Counted from the first letter of the stretch, positions 50,957 to 59,880 are shown. The stretch is DNA of 64,000 nt from Sphingobacteriales bacterium JAD_PAG50586_3 (GCA_023213195.1 CP096135.1:2910842-2974841); one strand, 5' to 3'. Notes: generated by a model not told the origin, from the letters alone. Made by a program: numbers and translations.

Positions 50957-51475
50957 ATGCAAATAGGACCAAACACAGTGGTTGGTGTAGACTACTCTTT
51001 AAGTACGTTTGAAAACGACCCTGCAAACAAATCTTTTGTTGAAAAGACAACCAAAGAAAGCCCGCTTGTTTTTCTTTTTGGAGCAGGCAACCTTCTTCCT
51101 GAATTTGAAGATAACTTATCAGGCAAAACAGTTGGAGATTCTTTTGACTTTATGATATCGCCAGAAAATGGCTATGGCGTAGCCAGCGACGAGAACATTG
51201 TTAAGCTACCTAAATCGGTTTTTGCACCGGAAGGCGAAGAGCTTGACAGCGAAGTTGTTTTTGAAGGCAACCGCATACCTATGACCGATAACGAAGGTTA
51301 CCGCTACATGGCTAAAGTTGTTTCTATAGAAGGAGAAGAAATTACTATGGATTTTAACCACGAGCTTGCAGGTAAAAACCTACACTTTACCGGTACTGTA
51401 GTTGAAGTACGCGAAGCGAGTGAAGAAGAATTGGCCCACGGACACGTTCATGGTCCGGGTGGTCACCACCATTAA
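50957..51475 (+). CDS. slyD: FKBP-type peptidyl-prolyl isomerase, SlyD-like
   Basis: A 172-residue cytoplasmic prolyl isomerase and chaperone. The split FKBP domain (LVFLFGAGNLLPEFEDNL, FDFMISPENGYG) holds the IF chaperone insert (about 75-125), and VDFNHELAGKNLHFTGTV-like text (here MDFNHELAGKNLHFTG) is characteristic. The C-terminal tail HGHVHGPGGHHH is His-rich, as in SlyD proteins that bind nickel or zinc. A TACCTTTG element lies at 50913-50920. The gene neighbours metal transporters. Confidence 0.9.
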   Translation: MQIGPNTVVGVDYSLSTFENDPANKSFVEKTTKESPLVFLFGAGNLLPEFEDNLSGKTVGDSFDFMISPENGYGVASDENIVKLPKSVFAPEGEELDSEVVFEGNRIPMTDNEGYRYMAKVVSIEGEEITMDFNHELAGKNLHFTGTVVEVREASEEELAHGHVHGPGGHHH

Positions 51476-51528
51476 TAAGTCTGAACCGCAGATTAATAGC
51501 GATTAGATAAGATTAATAAAGATTATAG

Positions 51529-51556
51529 AGCCCTGCAGAAATGCGGGGCTTTTTTT
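51529..51556 (+). terminator. intrinsic terminator after slyD
   Basis: A 9-bp stem AGCCCTGCA/TGCGGGGCT (one G-T pair) with loop GAAA is followed by six T. Confidence 0.8.
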
Positions 51557-51599
51557 AAAAGGGTTAACTAAATTATTTTTTAGTTCGCTTGCCTATGCG

Positions 51600-51785
51600 G
51601 CAGGCAATTACTTTTTCCTTGATGAAAAAGTAATCAAAAAATCAACGGCTGAAAATTAACTGTCTAAAAACTACACTCCGTTACGCTGAACCCTGCAAAC
51701 TCGTCACGCAAGCGTGACTCAAACAGAGCAGGCTTCTTCGCTTCACTGCGTTTGTTTTATTACGACATTTAATTTAAGGCCGGAG
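51600..51785 (+). repeat. dispersed structured repeat R2, copy F
   Basis: An 11-bp hairpin ATTACTTTTTC/GAAAAAGTAAT lies at 51607-51634. Later GCAAACTC is followed by a perfect GTCACGC-AA-GCGTGAC hairpin and TCAAACAGAGC. Copy E has the same flanks with another hairpin. The copy ends at AAGGCCGGAG. Confidence 0.7.
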
Positions 51786-51894
51786 TTATAATTTCTAACG
51801 AAATTATTGGGTTACTTAACTTGGATTGTTAAGTCTGTATTACTACGTAATCCTTTAATCCAAACAATCTTAATTAATCTGCGGTTCAGACTTT

Positions 51895-52959
51895 TTATTT
51901 AACCCTTATTCGTGGGTCTATCAAGCCGTAGATAATATCAACCAACAGGTTTACTATTACGAAGACGGAGGCTATAACCAATACTGCACCCATAACTACA
52001 GGTAGGTCGTATTTAGAGAGGGCTTCTACCAACTCGTTACCAATGCCGCGCCAACCGAAGATGTATTCTATAAACACTGCCCCGGCCATCATACCGGCGA
52101 ACCAACCCGATATGGCTGTTACCAATGGGTTAAGTGAGTTTTGCAAGGCGTGTGTCCACAGTATATTACTAAACTTTAAGCCCTTTGCCCTAGCAGTGCG
52201 TATGTAGTCCATGCTCAGAGTTTCTAACATGGCATTACGTGCCAGTTGGGTTATAATAGCCAACGGACGGATACCTAGGGTAAGTGCGGGAAGGATAATG
52301 TTTTTTAAGTCTAAGTACTTACCTGCGAATGGGTCTATGCTGTACAAGTTGCCTGTAGTGTTAAGACCTGTGTAGTTGCTCAACACAAAACCAAACAGCC
52401 ATGCTACTATTATGCCTACAAAGAACGATGGCCCGGCTGTGCCCAACGATGCCATAAAGAGTATAAGCCTATCAATCCATTTATCTTTAAACAACGCGCA
52501 GACAATGCCTAAAAATATGCCTACTATAGTAGCAAAAACAATAGCAGCTACTGCAAGGGCAGCAGTGGCCGGCATTGCATCGCCAATAACATCGCCCACG
52601 GGCCGGCGCGACTGAAAGGAGCGCCGCAGGTAGGGTTGCTTTATTACCAATGCCTTGGTGCCCAAATAAAACAACGTATTGTAATTATCAGACTGTATAA
52701 AAGCCCCGCTGTCTTTATCCTTCATCTCGTTTATAGAGATGGGTGATAAATCGTTAAGATAAAAAAGGTAGCGATTTAATAAGGGTTGATTTAATCCTAA
52801 GTCTTTACGGATGGCTGCTAACGATTTTTCATCGGCACGCTGGCCTGCTACCATACGGGCCGGGTCGCCGGGCTGCAGGTTGAATAAAAAGAACACAACC
52901 GTGGCTACGCCCCATAGCACCAGCAGACTGTAAAGTATTTTATTTAGGATGTAGCTTAC
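51895..52959 (-). CDS. ABC transporter permease, dipeptide/nickel DppB type
   Basis: About 354 residues with six predicted membrane helices. The N-terminus YILNKILYSLLVLWGVATVVFF with LQPGDPARMVAG is typical of DppB/OppB/NikB. The EAA loop is LSMDYIRTARAKGL, and the C-terminus is DIIYGLIDPRIRVK. An insert at about 85-125 (SPISINEMKDKDSG) is usual in Bacteroidota homologues. No partner permease, ATPase or binding protein is in the window, so its genes are elsewhere or lost. The ATG at 52959 is preferred to one at 52980, which lies in a short direct repeat. Confidence 0.82.
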   Translation of the reverse strand, partial: VSYILNKILYSLLVLWGVATVVFFLFNLQPGDPARMVAGQRADEKSLAAIRKDLGLNQPLLNRYLFYLNDLSPISINEMKDKDSGAFIQSDNYNTLFYLGTKALVIKQPYLRRSFQSRRPVGDVIGDAMPATAALAVAAIVFATIVGIFLGIVCALFKDKWIDRLILFMASLGTAGPSFFVGIIVAWLFGFVLSNYTGLNTTGNLYSIDPFAGKYLDLKNIILPALTLGIRPLAIITQLARNAMLETLSMDYIRTARAKGLKFSNILWTHALQNSLNPLVTAISGWFAGMMAGAVFIEYIFGWRGIGNELVEALSKYDLPVVMGAVLVIASVFVIVNLLVDIIYGLIDPRIRVK

Positions 52960-52966
52960 CATAACT

Positions 52967-52994
52967 AATGCAAAATGCATAATGCAAAATGCAG
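52967..52994 (+). repeat. 14-bp direct tandem repeat AATGCAAAATGCAT/G
   Basis: AATGCAAAATGCAT (52967-52980) is directly followed by AATGCAAAATGCAG (52981-52994), just upstream of the permease start. Confidence 0.7.
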
Positions 52995-53004
52995 AATTAA
53001 ATGA

Positions 53005-53211
53005 GTGAACCGCAGATTGAATAGGATTAAATATGATTAGGCAGATGTTGATAAAGCGTAACCCTCACCCCCTTCCCCTCTCCCGTGGGGAGAGGGGAAT
53101 TGTTTCCGCTTTTATCATACCCGGGGTTTATACCCCGGGCTACAAACATGTCACCCCTACGGGGTTAAAATCCTTAAATCTCTTTAATCTTAATTAATCT
53201 GCGGTTCAGAC
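53005..53211. mobile_element. 207-bp non-coding element with terminal inverted repeats (MITE-like)
   Basis: GTGAACCGCAGATT at 53005-53018 is inverted at 53194-53211 (TTAATCTGCGGTTCAGAC), the same ends as in the 51479-51891 element. Inside are several small palindromes: CCCCTCTCCCGTGGGGAGAG, ACCCGGGGTTTATACCCCGG and ACCCCTACGGGGT. No reading frame is supported. Confidence 0.5.
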
Positions 53212-53218
53212 AATGGCG

Positions 53219-54127
53219 TTAACAATCCACCTGCTCGCATTGGGCCTGGTCGGTTTCCATTTCTATGGTGGTGTGGCTAATGTCCAGGTGCTCCATGGCG
53301 TGTTTAATCTTGTGCTTTAGGTCTTCTAAGTCGCCAATGGCCTTTTCAGCACTTACCACTACGTGCATTGATAATACATTATACTCGCCGTCCATGGTCC
53401 AGATGTGGATGTCGTGCACGGATTTAACTTCGGGGTATTTAAGTATGGTTTCTTTTATCTTTTCTTCCGATACATTCTCTGGCTTAGCCATTAACACAAT
53501 TTTTAACGACTCTTTTATATTGCGGTACACGTTTAGCAATATGTAAGCTGCAATGGCAATAGACAGGATTGGGTCAAGTACCGGAACATTATAAAACTTC
53601 ATTACAATGGCGCCAATTAACACCGCTACCCAGCCCAACACATCTTCTATAAAATGAAGGTAGACTACTTTCTCGTTAATACTCTTGCCCCTTTTTAAGC
53701 GTAGCATAGCAAGGCCATTGGCTGCAACACCCAGTATGGCCAGTCCTATCATACCATCGGCATTGGGCTGCTCGGGGCTTAGTACGCGGCGGATTGATTC
53801 TTCTATAATAATAACAGAGCCAACAGTAAGCACTATGGAGTTTACAAAAGCGCCGAGTAACGAAAAGCGTTTATATCCGTAGGAATAATTCTCATCGCGT
53901 TTCTTTTTAGATACACGTTGAAAATACCACGATATGCCTAATGAAAAACTGTCGCCAAAATCGTGCAGCGCGTCGCTCATAATAGCAACGCTGTTGGTTA
54001 AATAACCACCCACTAACTCTATGATAGCAAACGCGGTATTAAGCCAAAAAGCAAAACTTATATTAGCTTCGCCATGCGAATGTCCATGACTGTGCCCGTG
54101 ATTGTGATGATGGTGGTTATGCCCCAT
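53219..54127 (-). CDS. cation diffusion facilitator (zinc-type exporter)
   Basis: A 302-residue CDF transporter. The N-terminus is strongly His-rich (GHNHHHHNHGHSHGHSHGE). Six membrane helices follow; SDALHDFGDSFSLG in helix 2 and LHFIEDVLGW in helix 5 supply the His/Asp transport site. The cytoplasmic C-terminal domain (about 210-295) has DIHIWTMDGEYNVLSMHVVV and ends with Cys residues (QCEQVDC). This is the ZitB/CzcD subgroup, which exports zinc and similar ions. It is divergent from mntH, separated by 114 bases that hold a palindromic operator. Confidence 0.9.
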   Translation of the reverse strand: MGHNHHHHNHGHSHGHSHGEANISFAFWLNTAFAIIELVGGYLTNSVAIMSDALHDFGDSFSLGISWYFQRVSKKKRDENYSYGYKRFSLLGAFVNSIVLTVGSVIIIEESIRRVLSPEQPNADGMIGLAILGVAANGLAMLRLKRGKSINEKVVYLHFIEDVLGWVAVLIGAIVMKFYNVPVLDPILSIAIAAYILLNVYRNIKESLKIVLMAKPENVSEEKIKETILKYPEVKSVHDIHIWTMDGEYNVLSMHVVVSAEKAIGDLEDLKHKIKHAMEHLDISHTTIEMETDQAQCEQVDC

Positions 54128-54171
54128 AATTGGATGTAAAGGTCTGCAATTATTCAGAATAAATTATAATT

Positions 54172-54187
54172 ATTAGACATGTCTAAT
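54172..54187. promoter_or_regulatory. probable MntR/DtxR-type operator
   Basis: ATTAGACATGTCTAAT is a perfect 16-bp palindrome. It closely resembles DtxR/MntR-family boxes, which have the core TTAGACATGTCTAA-like symmetry. It lies four bases upstream of the -33 element of the mntH promoter, where a bound metalloregulator could control manganese import. Confidence 0.7.
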
Positions 54188-54190
54188 TTT

Positions 54191-54221
54191 TTTGTTAAAC
54201 AAAACTAAATTTATATATTTG
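54191..54221 (+). promoter_or_regulatory. mntH promoter
   Basis: TTTG at 54191-54194, a 19-base spacer and TATATTTG at 54214-54221 match the Bacteroidota consensus. The ATG follows 20 bases later. Confidence 0.75.
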
Positions 54222-54241
54222 CACTTTGAATTAACAACACC

Positions 54242-56129
54242 ATGGCAGAATCAGGAAGGAAATCACTGTCTGAAGTTAACGAGTCAGTAGAAACAGGAGG
54301 GCGCACCAGCCGTTTCCGCAGGCTACTTGCTTTTTTAGGGCCTGCTTATTTAATATCTGTAGGCTATATGGACCCCGGCAACTGGGCTACCGATATTGCG
54401 GGTGGCTCGGCCTTTGGCTACAAATTGCTGTGGATATTATTAATGTCGAACCTTATTGCCCTATTGCTGCAAAGCTTCTCTGCCCGTTTGGGTATTGTAA
54501 GGCGGTTAGACTTAGCACAGGCATCGCGAGAGACGTACCCTAAAGCGGTAAACCGCGTGCTGTGGTTTTTGGCTGAGATAGCCATTGCCGCCTGCGACCT
54601 TGCAGAAGTGTTAGGTATGGCCATAGGTTTAAAACTGATATTCGGCCTGCCGATATTATGGGGTGTATGCTTAACGGCATTAGACTCTTTCCTATTGATA
54701 TTTTTGCTCAACTACGGGGTGCGCAAAATGGAGGCCTTTATTATAGGGCTTGTAGCGCTTATTGGCGTTGCATTCTTTATCCAGTTAATGATTGCCCAAC
54801 CCAACGCCAGCGAGGTTTTTACGGGTTTTATTCCTACTGAACTAAACAGTCAAGGCATTGTACCTTGCCATTGGTATTATTGGCGCAACGGTAATGCCAC
54901 ACAACCTTTACCTGCACTCATCGCTGGTGCAAACACGGCGGTTTGACAGGACACCCACAGCCATTGCCAAGGCCATTAAATACAATATTATAGACTCTGC
55001 CATTGCCCTAAACGCAGCATTTTTTGTTAATGCGGCCATATTAATTTTGGCTGCCAGCACTTTCTATAATAATGGCCTTTTTGAGATTGCCAGTATTGAA
55101 GAAGCCCACAAAATGTTATCGCCGCTATTGGGCAGCAACCTGGCCCCTACCCTGTTTGGTGTGGCTTTGATTGCCGCCGGGCAAAGCTCTACCATTACCG
55201 GCACATTGGCCGGACAAATTATTATGGAAGGCTACCTAGACCTACGTATACAACCCTGGATACGCAGGTTGATTACCCGTATGGTGGCTATAGTTCCTGC
55301 TGTAATTACCATTGTATATTTTGGTGAAGACCATACCGACAACCTGCTTGTTTTTAGTCAGGTAATACTGAGTTTACAATTGGGCTTTGCTATTATACCG
55401 CTTATACACTTTGTTAGCGATAAAAAGCAAATGGGCGATTTTGCTGTTAAAGGTATAACCGTTGTTGCGGGTTGGGTTAGCGCAGCCGTTATTGTAGGAC
55501 TTAACCTGAATTTAGTACTAAGCATGTTTGCCGATTGGGTTACAACATCAGAACACAAGGTGATTATTATATTATTAGTAGGTCCGCTTATACTGTTTTT
55601 TATAGGCCTGCTTATATACATAACCGTGCGCCCTATTATAAACCGCAGGCGTTTTAACCAGTTTACATCGCACAAGGCAGAGCTTGTTTTAGCTGATAGC
55701 CCGGCTAAGCCATCGTACAAAAAAATAGCCATTACCATAGATTTTAGTACCAGCGACAATGCCACTATTAACGCGGCTGTGGCGCAAGGCGGTAGCAATG
55801 CTGAGTACTTGCTGATACATATTGTAGAATCGGCAGGGGCGTTTATTTTTGGTAAAGATGTAGCCGACCACGAAAGTCAGTCGGACAAGGAACACCTGAA
55901 GCAATACCGCGAAACTCTTACTGCAAAAGGCTTTAAGGCAGAGATAAAACTGGGCTATGGAAACCCTAAAAAAGTTATACCCCAACTGGTAAACGAATAT
56001 GCGCCCGATTTGTTAGTTATGGGTGCGCACGGCCATAATACATTTAAAGACCTTATATTTGGCACCACATTAAACACCGTGCGCCACCGTGTAAACGCGC
56101 CACTGCTTATTGTGCGTAATGCTAAATAA
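54242..56129 (+). CDS. mntH: Nramp manganese/divalent-metal transporter fused to a universal stress protein domain (frameshifted)
   Basis: Joined length is 628 residues. The N-terminal 460 or so are an Nramp transporter: DPGN at 44-47 in helix 1 and MPHN near 217 in helix 6 are the metal-binding motifs, so proton-coupled Mn(II) or Fe(II) uptake is expected. A UspA-like domain follows (about 485-628) with IAITIDFSTSD and the ATP-loop-like GAHGHNTFKDLIFGTTLNTV. The frame breaks near 54854-54855 (GG where one G is expected; SQALYLAIGIIGATVMPHN results). The stop overlaps the smpB start as TAATG. Confidence 0.9.
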
Positions 56130-56587
56130 TGGCTGAGAAGAAACCCGAAATAGAAGTTGTATCTAAAAACCGCAGGGCCGGTTTTGAATATAGTATACTG
56201 GAAACATACAAGTGCGGTATGGTGCTTACCGGTACCGAAATTAAATCTATCCGCTTAGGGAAGATTAATATTGGCGATGCTTATTGTGTGATACAAAACG
56301 AAGAATTGTATGTGCGCAATATGCACATTGACGAATACGAAAAAGGAGGCTTTGTGAACCACCCTACCCGCGCCGACCGTAAACTCCTTGTTAAAAAGAC
56401 CGAGCTTAAACGCCTAACAAACAAGCTAAAAGACAAAGGGCTTACATTGATTCCACTAATGGTGTTTTTGAGTGAGAATGGTTTTGCCAAGCTGGAGATT
56501 GCTTTAGCCAAGGGTAAAAAATCATTCGATAAACGCGAGGATATTAAGAAGAAGGATGTGCAGAGGGAGATAGACCGGAGGGTTTAG
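56129..56587 (+). CDS. smpB: SsrA-binding protein
   Basis: SmpB carries tmRNA to stalled ribosomes for trans-translation. The 152 residues form the OB-fold core (ETYKCGMVLTGTEIKSIRLGKINIGDAYCVI) and the basic C-terminal tail (KKSFDKREDIKKKDVQREIDRR). Its ATG overlaps the mntH stop (TAATG), so the two are translationally linked although unrelated in function. The tmRNA gene is not in the window. Confidence 0.96.
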   Translation: MAEKKPEIEVVSKNRRAGFEYSILETYKCGMVLTGTEIKSIRLGKINIGDAYCVIQNEELYVRNMHIDEYEKGGFVNHPTRADRKLLVKKTELKRLTNKLKDKGLTLIPLMVFLSENGFAKLEIALAKGKKSFDKREDIKKKDVQREIDRRV

Positions 56588-56724
56588 TTGTGAGGTTTGA
56601 GGGCTGAGGGGTGAGTTGACATCTGAAATCTGACAACTGAAAGGTGAAAGTAGAGAGTCGCAAATCTAAAAAAAGACTCCCCCGCCCTACGGGCACCCCC
56701 TCTTAGAGGGGGATTAAAAACTAA

Positions 56725-58802
56725 TTAATCTATCGGTTCAAGGTTTTCGAGGCTTACGGTGCTGTTGATGTTGCCGAATGTTACGCGTGCTTTGTCTTTT
56801 ATAATCTCTTGCACTATGCCTGTTTGGTGGCTTTTTAGCAGGCGCACCTTGCCCCCAACCTGAATTTTCTTTTTAACACGGGCAATAATTTTTTCTTTGG
56901 TTTGCTCCTTCTTTTCCAGTGCCAGTTGAAATTGCTTCTTGTGCTTTTCAGCCGTAAGGCTATCAACAAACTTCTTAATCACCGCTTTTTTATCGCTGTT
57001 CTTAAGCCATTCTTCCGCCAAGGCGTTCATCTTCCGGCCCAGTTCTACCAGCTTGTTTATCTCTTCCTGCTTTTCCCTGTTTCTCTCCAGTTTCTCGTTT
57101 AGCTTAACCTCTTGCTGGCGGAATTTAGCTTCTGCCTTTTGGGCTGCAAGGGTTTCTTCCTCCAACTTTTGTACCTGCTCGGTTACCTTATTTTTCTCCC
57201 GCTGCACGTCGGCTAACAGGTGGTTCAGCTTTAGCTTATCACTTTTAACCTTATCCTTTGCACGGGCAATAATTTCTTTAGGTAAACCAATTTTCTCGGC
57301 TACCTCAAAGGTATATGAACTGCCCGGTTGACCTAATACCAATTCGTATTTAGGTTCTAAGGTTTCGGGATTGAAAAGCATGCTGGCATTGATAACGCCT
57401 TTAAGATTATCGGCCAGCAGTTTTATGTTAGTATAGTGTGTAGTGATGATGCCGATGGCCTGCTTTTTAGCCAGTTCTTCTAATATAACTTCGGCAATGG
57501 CGCCGCCCAGTTCAGGGTCGGTACCGGTACCAAACTCGTCAATCAAAAACAAGGTGCGGCCATTGGCTACATTCAAAAACTGTTTCATAGAAAGCAGCCT
57601 TGAACTGTATGTACTCAACGCGTTTTCTATGCTTTGGCTATCGCCAATATCAACCAATAAATTATTAAAAAAGCTAAGCTTGCTCTTTTCGCTACACGAT
57701 ATAAGCAGCCCGCTTTGCAGCATTATTTGCAATAGGCCAACCGTTTTTAGGGTGATAGACTTACCGCCTGCATTGGGGCCGCTGATGATAACAATACGCT
57801 GCTTGCGGTCCATTTGGACAGACATGGGTATTGTTTTTTAGCTGATGCCTTGTTTTGCAGAAATAGCAAGGGGTGAACGGCGTTTTGCAAATCAATACAC
57901 GGGTCTTTTTCTATTACAGGCAGGTGGGCATTAAGCTCTACAGCAAAATAGGCTTTGGCCCTAATAAAATCTATGGTAGTAAGTAGTATATGGTAGTTCT
58001 TTATCAGAACCTCATACGGCCTAAGCTCGTAAGTAAGCTTGCGTAATAGTTTATATACTTCGCGCTTTTCGCTGTTTTGCAGGTCGGCAATTTCATTGTT
58101 AAGGGCAACAGTTTCCTGCGGCTCTATAAAGGTGGTTTTGCCGGTTTCGCTGCTGCCATGTATAAGGCCTTTTACATCGCGCTTAAACTCTGAAAGCACT
58201 GCCAACACCTTGCGGTTATTGTAAAAGCTGGCTTCGTTTTCTCGTATCCAACCCAGCTTGTTTAGTTCGTTTACAAACTGGCGGAACTTACGGTCAGACT
58301 CGCGTGTTTTCTTACTTAAATCGGCGCGGATAGAGGATAATTCTTTTGATGCCGAAGAGCGCACATAGGCTGTTTCGTCAACAATGGTATCAATGGCTTT
58401 TATAATATCATCGGTTTTATAAACGTTGCCAATAAGCTCTTGCAGGGCCGGAAATAAATCGGCCTTAGAAGAGAAAAACTTAATAACATCGTTTACGGTT
58501 GATGATACTACTTTTATATTGATAAGTTGTTTCTCGGTAAGCACAGAACCCTCTACAGCCAAGGCGTTACACTCGGCCTCAAAATCCTGAAATAAAGTAT
58601 CGGGCAGGGCGGCTTTGTTGCGTAGCAGGCTGGTAAATTCACTTAGCTGGGCCAGTTGCAGCTTACAATCGTCGCGGTCTTCAATAGGACCCAAAGCATT
58701 GGCTAAGCGTTTAGACGATGCGTTGCGGCAGTTTTGTTCTACATACCAGCGTATCTTCTCAAACTCAAAAACAGAAAGGGTATTTTTATCAAAAAGCCTC
58801 AT
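56725..58802 (-). CDS. mutS2: MutS2-like ATPase without Smr domain (frameshifted)
   Basis: Joined length is 692 residues. The N-terminal core (VFEFEKIRWYVEQN) and lever helices are followed by the MutS ATPase with Walker A GPNAGGKS, Walker B TLFLIDEFGTGTDP and ITTHYTNIK. Then come a long coiled coil (about 500-620) and a short KOW-like end (VGGKVRLLKSHQTGIVQEII). MutS2 usually ends with a Smr nuclease domain; here the protein stops at SLENLEPID with no Smr. The frame breaks at 57834-57839, where six T (plus strand) should be seven. MutS2 acts in recombination control or on collided ribosomes. Confidence 0.88.
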
Positions 58803-59096
58803 TGGGGTAATAAACGGGCAAAAGTAAGGATTGTTTAAACACTCTACTTACGTTTATAAAGCTAAGAAGTCAGAACCATTATGCACTGATTCTTTCTTTC
58901 TTTCTTTGTTTTCTTCATTACTTTTTGCTTGTCCAAAAAGTAACCAAAAAAGACACCACGCCCAAAAACTCTCAAATTTCGCTTTCGCACGGTGCCACGT
59001 TCTAGTTGCCATGCGAAATTTGGAGTTCACACAGGGCGTGGACTGCCCCTCGCACTATGCTCTAGCTTTTAAATAATTAGAAAACTATAGAATAAA
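58803..59096. other. gene-free region holding repeat R1 copy C
   Basis: After the mutS2 promoter element (TACTTTTG on the minus strand, 58819-58826) there is a TTTC tetranucleotide tract at about 58891-58907 and then the R1 repeat. No gene is supported. Confidence 0.7.
58911..59070 (+). repeat. dispersed structured repeat R1, copy C
   Basis: The hairpin TTACTTTTT/AAAAAGTAA is at 58918-58943. An outer stem CCACGCCC (58956-58963) pairs with GGGCGTGG (59034-59041), enclosing an inner stem AAATTTCGC/GCGAAATTT. The loop differs fully from copy D while the stems are kept. Confidence 0.85.
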
Positions 59097-59744
59097 CTAC
59101 TGCTTATCCTCCAACAAAGGGACGAAGCGGAATTCGCCGTACTCTGTTTGTGTGGTGGTACCATCGGCGTTTTTTCGGATTTCAATCATGGTTTGCACAT
59201 TTTCTCCCACAGGGATAATAAGTATACCACCGGGCTTTAACTGTTCTATAAGTTTGGGCGGAATAAAGGGTGCACCGGCGGTAACAATAACCTTATCAAA
59301 CGGGGCGAATGATGCCTGGCCTATATACCCATCGCCATAAAACTGCTTGGGCATATAGCCCAACTGTTTTAGTATTTGTTGCGATTTAAGGTATAAGGGC
59401 CTTTGGCGTTCTATGGTAAAAACCTTGGCGCCAAGTTCGCACAGTACAGCCGTTTGGTAGCCGCTGCCGGTACCAATTTCTAACACCTTGTCGCCTTTTT
59501 TAATATGTAGCAACTGGGTTTGAAAAGCTACGGTAAAGGGCTGCGAAATGGTTTGACCTGCGGCAATAGGAAAAGCTTTGTCCTGATATGCAAATTCAAG
59601 AAAAGCACCATCCATAAACAGGTGGCGCGGAATACGGTCTATGGCCGCTAAAACATTTTCATCGGTAATACCTTTGGTGCGCAAAAGTGCTATTAACTCT
59701 TTGCGCATGCCTTTGTGTAAAAATGTATCGTTTGAATTTTGCAT
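59097..59744 (-). CDS. pcm: protein-L-isoaspartate O-methyltransferase
   Basis: It methylates isoaspartyl residues with S-adenosylmethionine to start their repair. About 215 residues; GQTISQPFTVAFQTQLL is the family's substrate region and VLEIGTGSGYQTAVL is the SAM-binding motif I. The ATG at 59744 is used because an upstream TTG lies in the TATATTTG element (59754-59761), nine bases away. The frame is intact. The product S-adenosylhomocysteine is the substrate of AhcY, encoded 2 kb further on. Confidence 0.92.
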   Translation of the reverse strand: MQNSNDTFLHKGMRKELIALLRTKGITDENVLAAIDRIPRHLFMDGAFLEFAYQDKAFPIAAGQTISQPFTVAFQTQLLHIKKGDKVLEIGTGSGYQTAVLCELGAKVFTIERQRPLYLKSQQILKQLGYMPKQFYGDGYIGQASFAPFDKVIVTAGAPFIPPKLIEQLKPGGILIIPVGENVQTMIEIRKNADGTTTQTEYGEFRFVPLLEDKQ

Positions 59745-59824
59745 GGTGATATGCAAATATAGCGCTGCATAACAGCGTATAGCAACTTGTTACAGGCAAT
59801 AGTTTTGCACATTATTATATTAAC

Positions 59825-59860
59825 AAAAAAGCCTGCTCAACACTTGTTTGAACAGGCCTT
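59825..59860 (-). terminator. intrinsic terminator after the T9SS cargo gene
   Basis: On the minus strand a 10-bp stem GCCTGTTCAA/TTGAGCAGGC with one mismatch runs into six T. Confidence 0.75.
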
Positions 59861-59880
59861 TAAATTATGCTTTAAGCTAG

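Larger units (their letters stand above)
51479..51891. mobile_element. 413-bp non-coding element with terminal inverted repeats (MITE-like)
   Basis: GTCTGAACCGCAGATTAA at 51479-51496 is exactly inverted at 51874-51891. The ends begin directly after the slyD stop and stop directly before the permease's stop. Inside lie the slyD terminator and repeat R2 copy F. No transposase frame is inside. No clear target-site duplication could be seen. Confidence 0.5.
51476..51894. other. gene-free region between slyD and the ABC permease
   Basis: No gene is supported. The 419 bases hold the slyD terminator, one copy of repeat R2, and the two inverted ends GTCTGAACCGCAGATTAA that bracket nearly the whole region. 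Confidence 0.75.

Noticed and set aside
52967..52994. Phage attachment site or CRISPR repeat from the 14-bp direct repeat
   Set aside because: There are only two adjacent copies, with no spacers and no integrase. Simple tandem duplication is enough.
50957..56129. A new multi-gene metal-uptake system as a firm call
   Set aside because: The genes are on different strands with their own promoters, and each has a known stand-alone role; it is kept only as a weak inference.
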